DNA of 64,000 bases from Lachnospiraceae bacterium (GCA_910575555.1 CAJTFX010000017.1:36100-100099); one strand, 5' to 3'; positions 23,477 through 32,794 are shown, counted from the stretch's first letter. The notes: generated from the letters alone by a model not told the origin. Numbers and translations: made by a program.

Positions 23477-23735
23477 TTAAAGCGTTAATTGTCTGAGACG
23501 TTTCTTGTCCAGGATGGTAACGCCGCCTCTGGATACCTCCACAATTCCTTCACTGGCAAAATATTTCAGCACCCTGGATACCACCTCGCGGGCAGACCCC
23601 ATATACCGGGCGATCTGCCCGTGTGTCAATGCAATGATAAGAATTCCGGCAAATATAATCCCTGTCCCCGTCTGATATGTTTTCCCAAAACGGAAAGATT
23701 TCTCTATAAATATCGGCAAACACTTCATCCTGCAT
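23477..23735 (-). pseudogene. Crp/Fnr-type regulator remnant lacking its sensor domain
   Basis: ATG at 23735 opens MQDEVFADIYREIFPFWENI and SDGDRDYICRNS, like the N terminus of Fnr-type regulators. The frame then fails. In another frame, the C-terminal winged helix is intact: LTHGQIARYMGSAREVVSRV, LKYFASEGIVEVSRGGVTIL and DKKRLRQL. The effector-binding barrel of about 120 residues is absent, so this looks like a large internal deletion plus a frame change near 23630-23660. It converges with the ferredoxin module, which it may once have controlled. Confidence 0.8.
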
Positions 23736-23836
23736 ATCCTGCTTCCCCCTTCTTAACCAAGCGTCAGAGCATTGACAAGAGTATGTGCACATTATATCCT
23801 CTATCCTGCCAATATGCAAGACTGCAGGCCGCCAAA

Positions 23837-24940
23837 TCAATCAGAAGCTCCCGGATGCTTTCCCTGCCATCCCGTCAGCCACAGCACTGTCAGCAACTCC
23901 GTTAACAGGCTATAGCCTGCCGCTTTCCAAAACTTCTCCATCCATTCGGAATCCGGCATACCTTTGGGGATCTGAATCAGAAGCTTCACGCCCTCTGTCT
24001 TATCCTTCCACAATCTGGTCCAGAATGAAAAATCAGACCATAACGTGGGGATATAATCATCCGGTATCCGCACCCATTTTCCCAGAAAAAACGCCAAAAA
24101 CACCGCTAACGCCAGAGAAATCGCTGCACAGGCTGCTTTCTGCTGAAGAGTTTTTCGTATGCGGAACTGGCGGTACAGAGACACCCAGAGAACAACGCAC
24201 AGGGTAACCGGAATCAGCAGCAGCAGAAATCCGCTGATGCCCCGCAGCAATTCCATATCCAGAACCTGCACATTCAGCCCGTACTGGCTTGCCCATATCA
24301 TCTGCAGCTCCCGAATGGAGTTTTCCCTGGGCTTTTGTACCGTAAGTCTCTGTAATACAAAATCCGCAGAGGAATTTTCTTCTCCCTCTGCCGGTTTTTT
24401 CTGGCTCTTCTGAAAAAAGCCGCCTGCCTGAAAAGCCACAACCTTCTCCCGTGTGCGAATGATATTTCGAATGATATAGCTGCTGCCCTGGCAGGATATT
24501 TCTTTTCCAATTACCTGGACGCTTCCAAAGAGCTCCCATGCTGTTTCTTCATCGATCAGGCAGCCCTGTGTATCCTCCAGCACCGGAGTTCTGCATTCTG
24601 CAAACAGAATTTCCGGATTGCCGCAGAAAATCACTGCATCTGCGCCGGCAGTCCTGGACAGTTCTTCATTGGAAACCACAATATTATCTTTCTGCCCCCA
24701 GATACAGTAATTCAACGGCGTGCCCTGCTCCTTTTTGTCCTGTCTCCACCATTGGGCTGTTTTCTGGTTCTGCTCTGCTATTTTCATGGCTTCTTCTACG
24801 GAAACCGGCGTTTCCAGATAAAACAGTACGCTGTCTTTGGCCCAGAGCATACTGCACCAGGCAGCGCAGGCCAGATAAAACAACAGGAAGCCCAGAAGGC
24901 CGGTACCCGCCAGAATCAGATATTTTCTATAGTTTTTCAT
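23837..24940 (-). CDS. MacB/FtsX-like membrane protein without ATPase partner
   Basis: A protein of about 367 aa (ATG at 24940, or GTG at 24955 coupled to the HlyD stop). Topology resembles a MacB-type permease: one N-terminal helix (YLILAGTGLLGFLLFYLACA), a long extracellular region (residues about 35-245), then about three helices (GFLLLLIPVTLCVVLWVSL, AISLALAVFLAFFLGKW and a C-terminal one). The extracellular part contains GADAVIFCGNPEILF and CLIDEETAWELFGS, reminiscent of the MacB periplasmic core. It follows an HlyD-type adaptor, as in MacAB systems, but no ATPase gene is nearby. Function is inferred. Confidence 0.65.
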   Translation of the reverse strand: MKNYRKYLILAGTGLLGFLLFYLACAAWCSMLWAKDSVLFYLETPVSVEEAMKIAEQNQKTAQWWRQDKKEQGTPLNYCIWGQKDNIVVSNEELSRTAGADAVIFCGNPEILFAECRTPVLEDTQGCLIDEETAWELFGSVQVIGKEISCQGSSYIIRNIIRTREKVVAFQAGGFFQKSQKKPAEGEENSSADFVLQRLTVQKPRENSIRELQMIWASQYGLNVQVLDMELLRGISGFLLLLIPVTLCVVLWVSLYRQFRIRKTLQQKAACAAISLALAVFLAFFLGKWVRIPDDYIPTLWSDFSFWTRLWKDKTEGVKLLIQIPKGMPDSEWMEKFWKAAGYSLLTELLTVLWLTGWQGKHPGASD

Positions 24941-24951
24941 GTTCTCTTCTT

Positions 24952-26448
24952 TCACAATCCGCTGTTACCTTCCATCTTTCTGACGCGGCTTCCATCCCCG
25001 ATGCTTCTGCTGGAGCTGCTGATAATCTCCTGCTCTGAGGTCAGAAGTCCTTCTTCTAATGCTGCGTTTGTACTGTTCTTATCCTGCACTTTTACTTCAT
25101 AGCGTTTGGCAACCAGTTCCTTTCCCATTACGCCCTGCTCCTCCTCCATCACCAACACAAAATATCCGTTCTGTTCTTCATGAAGGGCCTGAAGCGGAAT
25201 CACAGCGGAATAATTTTCCGACCTCTGGACAATTTCAATCTCTGCCCGCGTGCCGGTTTCCAGTCTCCCGTCCGGCATATCAATTACAAGCTCCAGCAGC
25301 GTGGGATCTTCCTCATTTTCTGTCACGCTGGTTACCGTATAATCCGTGATTTTCTCCTGGCTTCCAGGCACGCTGATATTCACCTGGCTTCCTTTGCTGA
25401 CATATTTTTCATTGGATTTATCCACTAAAGCTGTCAGACGGCTTCCCTGAGAAGTATCTGACAGGCGCATAGCCGTTCCCTCTGTGGTAAAATCTCCGGT
25501 GAGAATGGAAATATTTGTCACCACTCCCTGTACCGGCGCCGTAACCCTGCCTTCTGCATGCTTCAAATCCTGAAGTTTGCCCAAAACCAGCTCCTGCTGC
25601 TGACTGGTGATTTCATTCTGCCTGGAGGTGGTGTCTGAGGCCGCCGGCGCGTTGGCATCCTCCAGAGCCCTTGCCGCTGTCTTTACATTTTCTGTCCGGG
25701 AGGATACTGCCAAATCATAGGCTCCTTTGGCCTCTGCGGCCGCCTGTTCTAACCGGGCCTTTTCTGCTTCCCAGGCCGCAAGTTTATCTGCTGCGTTCTG
25801 GTCATTTCCTGTTTCCTGCTCACTCTGCCCGGAAGGACCCTTTTCTTCCTCCTCTTCATCTTTCCTGACGCCTGATGCTTCATCTGCATCATTTTCCTGT
25901 TTTGCCCGGCTTTGGCCGTCATTTACTTCAGGAGGCCCTTCTGCCAGAAAGTTCTGCAACGCCTGCTCTGCCTGATCCCAGGCCGCTTTCGCCTGAGCTA
26001 CAGACGCGTCTCCGTCTGCTACCGCCTGATTGTAATCCTCCGAGGCCCTGGTTTTTGCCCGTTCCCGGTTCTGCTGTTCCACATTCCTGGCGCTTTGGGC
26101 GTCCTGATTCTGCAGCCTGGACTTCTCCAATTCCTGCTCCGCTGCCAGAATCTGCTCCTGCAGCTCCTCCAGATCCACAGTAAACAGCACTTCCCCGGCT
26201 TCCACCGACTGACCTTCCCGGACGAAGATTTCCTTCACCCGCTGTCCGCTTTCTGTATATACTGCAATTTCTTTTCCGGCTTCCACTCTGCCGCTTCCGG
26301 TTACCTTATGGTCAATGGTTCCCGTCTTAATCTTTACCGTTTCCACCCTTGCCATGGATGCCCCGGTTACGGCTCTTGACAAAATGGTAAACAGCAGCAT
26401 AACTGCCAGAAAACCGCTGAATATTCCAATCACTTTTTTCCTGTCCAT
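24952..26448 (-). CDS. HlyD/MFP-type periplasmic adaptor protein
   Basis: A 498-aa protein with an N-terminal anchor (IGIFSGFLAVMLLFTILSRA), first biotinyl-lipoyl half (GRVEAGKEIAVYTESGQRVK), a long Ala/Glu-rich coiled coil (residues about 90-280), the second lipoyl half (LKHAEGRVTAPVQGVVTNIS) and beta-barrel and proximal domains (TGTRAEIEIVQRSENYSAVI). It would link a membrane permease to extracellular partners. The hairpin is longer than usual and holds a low-complexity Lys/Glu/Asp insert near residues 180-215. It lies between two sugar-type permeases and a MacB-like protein in one operon. Confidence 0.85.
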   Translation of the reverse strand: MDRKKVIGIFSGFLAVMLLFTILSRAVTGASMARVETVKIKTGTIDHKVTGSGRVEAGKEIAVYTESGQRVKEIFVREGQSVEAGEVLFTVDLEELQEQILAAEQELEKSRLQNQDAQSARNVEQQNRERAKTRASEDYNQAVADGDASVAQAKAAWDQAEQALQNFLAEGPPEVNDGQSRAKQENDADEASGVRKDEEEEEKGPSGQSEQETGNDQNAADKLAAWEAEKARLEQAAAEAKGAYDLAVSSRTENVKTAARALEDANAPAASDTTSRQNEITSQQQELVLGKLQDLKHAEGRVTAPVQGVVTNISILTGDFTTEGTAMRLSDTSQGSRLTALVDKSNEKYVSKGSQVNISVPGSQEKITDYTVTSVTENEEDPTLLELVIDMPDGRLETGTRAEIEIVQRSENYSAVIPLQALHEEQNGYFVLVMEEEQGVMGKELVAKRYEVKVQDKNSTNAALEEGLLTSEQEIISSSSRSIGDGSRVRKMEGNSGL

Positions 26449-26470
26449 CCATCTGTTCCTTTCCAGTTGC

Positions 26471-27364
26471 TTACTCTTTTACTGCTCCTGCCATAATTCC
26501 CTGCTCCAGATAATCCTGCCCGCCTAAAAATACCATCAGCGCCGGAAAAAATGTAACCACTGACGCCGCAAAGGCCATGCCCGACTGATTCACGGAGGTA
26601 ATATCCGGCAGAAATACCGATAAAGGCAGCAGGCTTTTTTCTTTCAGAAATGTCAAAGGCTGTTCAATCAGGCTCCAGTATTCCAAAAATCCTAAAACCA
26701 TAGCCGCAATGATTCCGGAGGAGCCTATGGGCAGCGCAAGATAGAGAAAAAGCTGCCACTCCCTGGCCCCGTCCAGTCTTGCCGATTCCAGCAGACTGTC
26801 CGGTATCTCCGAAAAAAAGCGGTACATAATGAACACCGGAAAGGTGGAAAAAATTCCCGGCAGGATAATTCCCCACAAATGATCAATCAAAGCCAGCCGA
26901 TCAAGGATCAGATAATCTGAGAGCATCAAAACCTGAAACGGCAGCAGCATCAATATCATATAAATCAAAAAAAATCCCCTTTTCCATGGAAATTCATATT
27001 TTGCAAATCCCCAGGCCGCCCCGGTTCCCACTGCAAGCTGTCCCGCTAAAACACCAAATGTGATTTTTATGGAATTCCAGAACATCACGAAAAATTCCGG
27101 GGAATCCAGAAATACTTCCACATAATGGGAAAGAGTGGGAAATCCGGGCAGCAGCGGAAAATCCGCGTATCCTTCTTTTCCTGAAACTACTGCTCCCAGA
27201 CAGTCTCCCAGTTCGTCTTTTCCCATGAAAGAGCCGGAAACCAGAAAAAACACAGGATACAGGGCAGCGGCTGCCAGCAGGGCTAATACGCCCCAGAGAA
27301 CTGCTTTTCCCAAATGGGCCTTTTTCAGATTCAAAATTTTCAAATCAAATACTTTTTCTTCCAT
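26471..27364 (-). CDS. Carbohydrate-type ABC transporter permease (MalG-like)
   Basis: About 297 aa with six membrane helices and the cytoplasmic EAA loop LLESARLDGAREWQLFLYLA, followed by LPIGSSG. This marks it as an importer-type permease of the MalG group. ATG at 27364 or GTG at 27379 may be used; either way it overlaps the gene before it. No ATP-binding subunit is encoded in the operon; a shared MsmX-type ATPase elsewhere may serve it, which is common in Firmicutes. Confidence 0.85.
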   Translation of the reverse strand: MEEKVFDLKILNLKKAHLGKAVLWGVLALLAAAALYPVFFLVSGSFMGKDELGDCLGAVVSGKEGYADFPLLPGFPTLSHYVEVFLDSPEFFVMFWNSIKITFGVLAGQLAVGTGAAWGFAKYEFPWKRGFFLIYMILMLLPFQVLMLSDYLILDRLALIDHLWGIILPGIFSTFPVFIMYRFFSEIPDSLLESARLDGAREWQLFLYLALPIGSSGIIAAMVLGFLEYWSLIEQPLTFLKEKSLLPLSVFLPDITSVNQSGMAFAASVVTFFPALMVFLGGQDYLEQGIMAGAVKE

Positions 27365-28217
27365 CTTCGTTTCCACCATCCCAGGCTTTCTGCAGCAGTA
27401 AAATCAACCCCAGCAGCAGTATGCTTTCCGTCACTGCCGCAGCCGCCATCTTATCAAAGGAAAATGAGCGGAACCAGTTGTTGAATAAATGCTGCATCAT
27501 ATAAATGCTTTCATGGGGATAATCCCCTGCAACCAGATACGCCTCCCGAAATACTTTAAAAGAATTCAGAAAAGACAAGACGGTAATTGTATACAGGGAA
27601 GGTTTTAAATTGGGCAGCGTAATTTTCCAAAAGCACTGCCATTCCCCTGCCCCGTCCACTTTTGCCGCTTCATAAATATTTTCTGAAATTCCTGCAAGTC
27701 CCGCCATCCACAGTACAATGTCATATCCAAGATTTTTCCAGATATAACTGATCACCAAAATCCAAAAGGCGCTGGAAGTGTTCATCCAGTCCTGCTCTGA
27801 CGCCTTAAACTGGGAGAGCCAGTGGTTCAAAAGCCCCTGGGAGTGAAACAAAAGCCGCCACACCAGCGCCACGGAAACTGCCGGCAGCGCCATGGGCATC
27901 AGAAAAGCGCTCTTGATAAAACCGCCGTATTTGCTCCGGTACAGAATCACCGCGCAGGCCAGCGCCAGAAGAATCAGCAGCGGGATGCAGAGTGCTGTAA
28001 ACCGCAATGTGTTTTTCACTGCCAGAAGAAATGCGGGATTTTCCATAATCGTACGGTAATTGGCCAGTCCAACAAAGCGGTTATCCACCGCCCCTAAAAA
28101 AGAGCGGCGGACAACATCTGCATAGGGCAGAAGGTAAAATACCATCACCCCCAGAAAGCTGGGCAGTATCCACAGGAATCCCTGCCATTTTGCAAACTTT
28201 TTCACCGTCCCATGCAT
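27345..28217 (-). CDS. Carbohydrate-type ABC transporter permease (MalF/UgpA-like)
   Basis: A 290-aa protein with six helices. The EAA loop is IYEAAKVDGAGEWQCFWKIT. N-terminal hydrophobic WILPSFLGVMVFYLLPYADV fits the UgpA group. It follows the solute-binding lipoprotein by 16 bases and overlaps the second permease, so the three form an importer set. Substrate unknown. Confidence 0.88.
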   Translation of the reverse strand: MHGTVKKFAKWQGFLWILPSFLGVMVFYLLPYADVVRRSFLGAVDNRFVGLANYRTIMENPAFLLAVKNTLRFTALCIPLLILLALACAVILYRSKYGGFIKSAFLMPMALPAVSVALVWRLLFHSQGLLNHWLSQFKASEQDWMNTSSAFWILVISYIWKNLGYDIVLWMAGLAGISENIYEAAKVDGAGEWQCFWKITLPNLKPSLYTITVLSFLNSFKVFREAYLVAGDYPHESIYMMQHLFNNWFRSFSFDKMAAAAVTESILLLGLILLLQKAWDGGNEDGRKSI

Positions 28218-28233
28218 ACTTGCTTCCTTTCCG

Positions 28234-30621
28234 TTATTCTGCCAGATAAATATTTACTTTCTGCATAATGGCGTCCGTTCCTTCCTCCGGAGACAGTTCG
28301 CCTTTCAGGACTTTTGTGCCCTGTTCCACCACAGCCGCCTTGATTACGTCATCCTGCAGGGCCGGAGTGGTCAGTGATTCTGCCAGATTCGTAAGCTTCT
28401 GGATTTCTTCTTCCGGCGTGGGGATTAATGCGTAATCCAGGATTTCATCTATATCTGATCCGCCGCCTGCAACTCCTACCAGACGCTCTTTGTCTGCATA
28501 TTCATGCCCGTCGAGCACGCTTTTGAAGGCCTCCTTTTCCACCGGAAATCCGCCGAACTGGGACACTTTCTGCGCTTCCGAAGAGAGCAGGTATCCGGCG
28601 AATTCTTCCGCTGTTTCCGGCTGAGCCGCTTTGCTGCTGATTCCCAGTATCATGGCGGGCACAAATACCTGCTTTGCCTGTCCCGGCATCAAACCGTAGT
28701 CTCCGCCTCCCAGTTTCTCATTTACCGAATTCATCATACCGTAATCCATCCGTCCGAATAAGCCCGTGCTGACTTTAATTCTTCCAAACGCCAGGTCAAA
28801 ATCCCCCCAGCTTAACGATACTTTGTGAAGCTCATTAACCGCTCCGCCCTGGCTGATGCTCTGGTAAACCTCTTCATCCACGGCGCTGCTGTCATATTCC
28901 CCGTAAGCGTTTTTGAGCTTTGACAGAAACTCTGTAATCTTTCCTGCATCCAATGTTTTATCTTCTTTCTGCCATGCTGCGCCGCAGCTGTACCAGAATC
29001 TTTCCACAATTGCCTCCGGATCTGTATTGGCCAAAATACCCTGTTTGGCTGTAAATGTGTCAAAATCCTCTCCCGGCGTATAATTTGCGCTGCCTCCCTG
29101 GGCCGCAGGAATCATAAACCTTGCGGGAATTGCGCAGAGCTGCCCCTGAGCGTCCTGGTAAGCCGTCAGGATATTTTCAAAATAATTGCTTTTATCCGCC
29201 AATATCGGCGACATATCTTTTAAAATTCCTTTTTCGATATAAGTATTAACCGGCATACCGTCCAGAAGAATCAGATCCGGCCCCTTTCCTGCCATAATTT
29301 CTGTTGTCAGGGTTTTTAACGCATCCGAAACAGTTGTGCCGTTTTCCTCTGACAAAGCAACCTGGTAATTCACATAAACATCCGGATGGTCTTTCTGAAA
29401 ACTGCTGACAGCCTGGCGCAGCTCCCGGTTGTTATACAGGGAATATACCTTCAGTTCTTTATCCGGTTTGGCAGGAGTGTCTTTTGACCAGGTATACCGC
29501 AGCAAAACCATTCCGTCTCCCACCTCTGAATTCGCATCGTTTGCGGCTATCAGAAGATTCTGTTCATCTATCATGGTCAAAGCTCCCGGATAAAAGGCAG
29601 GAGAGCCCAGCGTATTCATGGAGCCGTCAATCAGCTGTTCCATAACGCTGCCGCCGAATTTATAGTGAAACAGCCCTTTTCCTGTGAGATAATAAATGCT
29701 TTCCCCGGCATCCATGCTGTCAACCGCATGAAAGAATCCGCTTTCCGCCACGCTTTGCTGCAGCGCTTCTTCTGCTTGCTGCTGTTCTCCCGTTTCTGTG
29801 TCGTATACCAGAACTTCCGTGCTTGTCACTACAAGCATCTTTTTTCCTGCTGTAAACACCTGATGGGTATCTTCCATACCGTTGAAATCATAAGTCTGCT
29901 TCACGCTTCCGTCTGATATGCTGATCTGGAAAATCTTATCCGTCATATCCGTTACCATAATCTGGTCGGCTCCTAAAAAACAAATATCTAAAATCAAATT
30001 TTTCACGTCTGATCTGTTCATAACGTTGTCCCCGGCGCCTTCCTCCCCCTCTTTTTCATCTGCAGAAACATTTGTGGAAAAAGACTGGGCGGACCCCTGA
30101 CCGCTTTGTTCTGCCGCCGGCAGTTCAAAGGGAATCTGGCCTATGCTTCCTTCGCTGCTTACCAGATACAGAATCGGTTTGATTCCGCCCTCTGCAATTC
30201 GATTATAAACCCATACGGACTGCCCGTCTAAAGAGAGAGCCGCATAGTCAATATAGCCGTTTTCTTCATCCTGCAGTTCCCCAGGCGCATCAAAAGCCTT
30301 CTCCCAATTTACCCCGGAATCCTTGGAATCCCACACTGTTTCCTTACCGTCATCCGCATTTTTTCCTATAATTCGAATGGTGCCGTCCTCCAGTTTTCTC
30401 ATATCATAAATACTGCTGAATACAATGGGCAGCGTCACGTCCTCCTCCAGAAAACGTCCGAGAGCCTGCTCTCCTCCTTCTTCCACCTTTTCACCAGTCT
30501 GGCTGTTTCCTTCATTCCCGACAGCCCCATTGTCTGTTTTGCCGCAGCCGGCAAGGCTCCCCAGAATCAATACAGCCGATAACAGGATTCCTGCCCCGCG
30601 TTTTAATATTCCATATTTCAT
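28234..30621 (-). CDS. Lipoprotein with Asp-box/propeller-like region fused to a solute-binding domain
   Basis: A 795-aa protein with a lipoprotein signal (ILLSAVLILGSLAGC). Residues about 60-385 carry repeated beta strands and one clear Asp-box, SKDSGVNW, as in BNR/propeller proteins, plus SLDGQSVWVYN, GSVKQTYDFNG and VLVYDTETGE strands. Residues about 390-795 are a family-1-like extracellular solute-binding domain (LRQAVSSFQKDHPDVYVNYQ, GKGPDLILLDGMPVNTYIEK, and a C-terminal FAGYLLSSEAQKVSQFGGFP). Normal binding proteins are about 430 aa, so this is nearly double. It leads the operon of two permeases, adaptor and MacB-like protein. Ligand unknown. Confidence 0.85.
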   Translation of the reverse strand: MKYGILKRGAGILLSAVLILGSLAGCGKTDNGAVGNEGNSQTGEKVEEGGEQALGRFLEEDVTLPIVFSSIYDMRKLEDGTIRIIGKNADDGKETVWDSKDSGVNWEKAFDAPGELQDEENGYIDYAALSLDGQSVWVYNRIAEGGIKPILYLVSSEGSIGQIPFELPAAEQSGQGSAQSFSTNVSADEKEGEEGAGDNVMNRSDVKNLILDICFLGADQIMVTDMTDKIFQISISDGSVKQTYDFNGMEDTHQVFTAGKKMLVVTSTEVLVYDTETGEQQQAEEALQQSVAESGFFHAVDSMDAGESIYYLTGKGLFHYKFGGSVMEQLIDGSMNTLGSPAFYPGALTMIDEQNLLIAANDANSEVGDGMVLLRYTWSKDTPAKPDKELKVYSLYNNRELRQAVSSFQKDHPDVYVNYQVALSEENGTTVSDALKTLTTEIMAGKGPDLILLDGMPVNTYIEKGILKDMSPILADKSNYFENILTAYQDAQGQLCAIPARFMIPAAQGGSANYTPGEDFDTFTAKQGILANTDPEAIVERFWYSCGAAWQKEDKTLDAGKITEFLSKLKNAYGEYDSSAVDEEVYQSISQGGAVNELHKVSLSWGDFDLAFGRIKVSTGLFGRMDYGMMNSVNEKLGGGDYGLMPGQAKQVFVPAMILGISSKAAQPETAEEFAGYLLSSEAQKVSQFGGFPVEKEAFKSVLDGHEYADKERLVGVAGGGSDIDEILDYALIPTPEEEIQKLTNLAESLTTPALQDDVIKAAVVEQGTKVLKGELSPEEGTDAIMQKVNIYLAE

Positions 30622-30679
30622 TCTCTTACCTCCTTGCTGTCATTCCAATTTGGAATCTGAAACCAGAATAACACAGCAA

Positions 30680-30732
30680 CCTCTAATCTTCCTCTAAACA
30701 AAGCAAAAAATTTTAGAGATTATTTAGAGATT
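30680..30732. promoter_or_regulatory. Mirrored 11-bp direct repeats between the operon and the two-component system
   Basis: TTTAGAGATT occurs at 30712-30721 and 30723-30732 (11-base period). In mirror orientation, CCTCTAA occurs at 30680-30686 and CCTCTAAA at 30691-30698, also 11 apart. Each pair overlaps where the -35 would be: TAATAT at 30739-30744 for the rightward regulator gene, and TATTCT (30665-30670, minus, extended -10) for the leftward operon. Paired 11-base direct repeats are typical of OmpR-family response regulators. Confidence 0.75.
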
Positions 30733-30811
30733 TTGTGGTAATATTTATCATGAGATGGAGTCCTGATGATCTTTCCCTCTATACTGCAGAAAACTGAAAG
30801 GAGCCCCCAAA

Positions 30812-31489
30812 GTGCGTATACTGATTATAGAAGACGATAAATCCCTGGCAGAAACCCTCCGTTTCCAACTGGAACGCAGCCATTTCGAAACGGATGTGTG
30901 CCACGACGGCGAAGAAGGGCTGCATTTTATTGAACAGCAATCCCACGACCTGATTTTGCTGGACCGGATGCTGCCTGTGTTAGACGGTATTTCCGTTTTG
31001 AAAATTACCCGGGAGAAAAATATTTCCACTCCTATCATTTTCGTCACGGCCCTTGGCGCATTAAATGACAAAATTACAGGTCTGGACTGCGGAGCAGATG
31101 ATTATCTGGTAAAACCTTTTGATTTTGAAGAGCTGCTTGCCAGAATCCGGTGCATTTTAAGGCGCCCGCCCAAATGGGAAGGCAGCAGGCCCCTGAACCT
31201 GGGGGATATTTCCTATGACACAGACCAGAAAAAACTTTGCTGCAAGAACCTCTCCTGTTCTCTCTCTGCCAGGGAAGGAGATTTACTGGAATTTTTCTTA
31301 AGAAACCCGGAACAGACCATTCCCCGGGCTTCCCTGCTGGCAAAGGTCTGGGGGCCGGATGCAGAAGTGGAGGACGGCAATCTGGACAACTATATTTATT
31401 TTCTGCGCCGCCGGCTCAAAAGCGTTCAGAGCGCTGTTCAGCTGAAAACCGTCCGGGGAATCGGTTATCAGTTGGTACTGCATCCTTAA
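30812..31489 (+). CDS. OmpR-family response regulator
   Basis: A 225-aa protein. The receiver has the acidic pair (ILIIEDDKSLAETL), the phosphoacceptor Asp in DLILLDRMLPVLDG, the Thr/Ala switch IIFVTALGA and Lys in DYLVKPFDFEEL. The C-terminal winged helix has LSAREGDLLEFFLRN and the recognition part DNYIYFLRRRLKS, ending VRGIGYQLV. GTG at 30812 follows GAAAGGAG. It is co-transcribed with the sensor kinase and likely binds the mirrored repeats upstream to control itself and the divergent transport operon. Confidence 0.93.
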   Translation: MRILIIEDDKSLAETLRFQLERSHFETDVCHDGEEGLHFIEQQSHDLILLDRMLPVLDGISVLKITREKNISTPIIFVTALGALNDKITGLDCGADDYLVKPFDFEELLARIRCILRRPPKWEGSRPLNLGDISYDTDQKKLCCKNLSCSLSAREGDLLEFFLRNPEQTIPRASLLAKVWGPDAEVEDGNLDNYIYFLRRRLKSVQSAVQLKTVRGIGYQLVLHP

Positions 31490-31507
31490 TTTATCTGGAG
31501 GTGCTTT

Positions 31508-32794
31508 ATGTTCCAAAAACTTCACATTCGACTTACCCTCTTCTGCACGTTCATCTGCGGCATGATTCTTATTTTCATGTCCCTGATTTGCCTGTCTGTT
31601 TCAGAAAAAGAATCCAGAAAACGGCATTTTTCCGATTTCCGGATCAATATCAGTATGTTGGTAAATCACCTGGAAAGTCAGAATGTCGTTTCTTATACCT
31701 GGCTCAGCCAGTTCTGTACGGACACTCATTTTGAACTGGATATTCTGGACAATGGCTCCCGACTGGTATTTGACGCCCTGAATCCAACCTCTCTGGACGA
31801 GGATTATTTTACCCGGGTGCGGCAGAAAGCCAAGACAGATTATGGACTTCTGGAGGAATCCGTCACAGCAGATTCTATCCTTTCCACCCATGAAGAATTT
31901 GAACTGACGATCAACGGCGAAATGTATTACAGCGCAATGGCCCTGATTCCCAAGCATAACGGCGCCCTGAACATTGCGGCCCTCTATTCCCTGTCAGGTC
32001 TGCACAGAAGAATTCTGTTTCAGCGGCTTCTGTTTGCCGGAGCAGATATTTTCGGTATCCTGCTTTTGGGAATATTTTTCTGGTTCTTTACCTGGCGGAT
32101 GATCCATCCTCTGGTTATCAGCCGGCAGAAACAGGCAGAATTTGTGGCGTCCGCTTCCCACGAACTCCGTTCTCCGCTGACTGTTATGCTTTCCTGCCTG
32201 TCTGCAATGAAGCAGGCTTCTCCCGCAGAAGCAGAAGATTTCTCCAGAACCATAGAATTGGAAGGAAAGCGCATGAGCCGTCTGATTGATGATATGCTGA
32301 CTCTTTCCGGCACAGACAGCTCTCATTTTGCCATTCACAAACAACCGGCGGAACTGGATACGCTGCTTTTGTCCGCCTATGAGAAATTTGAGCCTCTGGC
32401 ACGGAAAAAAAGCATTTCCCTGCACATCTCCTTACCAGATGAAATGGTACCGCCCTGTCTCTGCGACAAGGAACGCATGGAACAGGTTTTCGCAATTCTT
32501 CTGGACAATGCCATCAGCTATACGCCAACGAAAGGAACCGTCTTACTCTCCTTAGACGCTTCTTCTGAGCGGCTGACATTTCGAATTGCAGACAATGGAG
32601 CGGGAATTCCGGATGAAGAAAAAGAAGCCGTTTTCGACCGCTTTTACCGATGTGATAAATCTCATAAAGACAAGACCCATTTTGGGCTTGGGCTCTGCAT
32701 TGCAAGGGAAATTATTCAAATGCACCGGGGAAAACTGTGGATTGAGGATACTCCGGGAGGCGGGGCTACTTTTGTGGTGGCATTGAATTTGTAA
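31508..32794 (+). CDS. Two-component sensor histidine kinase
   Basis: A 428-aa kinase with two membrane helices (LTLFCTFICGMILIFMSLIC, and LLFAGADIFGILLLGIFFWF near residue 185). These bound an extracellular sensor region of about 140 residues. The H-box is ASASHELRSPLTVML, the N-box is LLDNAISYTPTKG, and ATP motifs are RIADNGAGIPDEE and HFGLGLCIAREII. The gene lies 18 bases after the response regulator, with GGAGGTG before ATG. The signal is unknown; the divergent lipoprotein could deliver it. Confidence 0.92.
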   Translation: MFQKLHIRLTLFCTFICGMILIFMSLICLSVSEKESRKRHFSDFRINISMLVNHLESQNVVSYTWLSQFCTDTHFELDILDNGSRLVFDALNPTSLDEDYFTRVRQKAKTDYGLLEESVTADSILSTHEEFELTINGEMYYSAMALIPKHNGALNIAALYSLSGLHRRILFQRLLFAGADIFGILLLGIFFWFFTWRMIHPLVISRQKQAEFVASASHELRSPLTVMLSCLSAMKQASPAEAEDFSRTIELEGKRMSRLIDDMLTLSGTDSSHFAIHKQPAELDTLLLSAYEKFEPLARKKSISLHISLPDEMVPPCLCDKERMEQVFAILLDNAISYTPTKGTVLLSLDASSERLTFRIADNGAGIPDEEKEAVFDRFYRCDKSHKDKTHFGLGLCIAREIIQMHRGKLWIEDTPGGGATFVVALNL

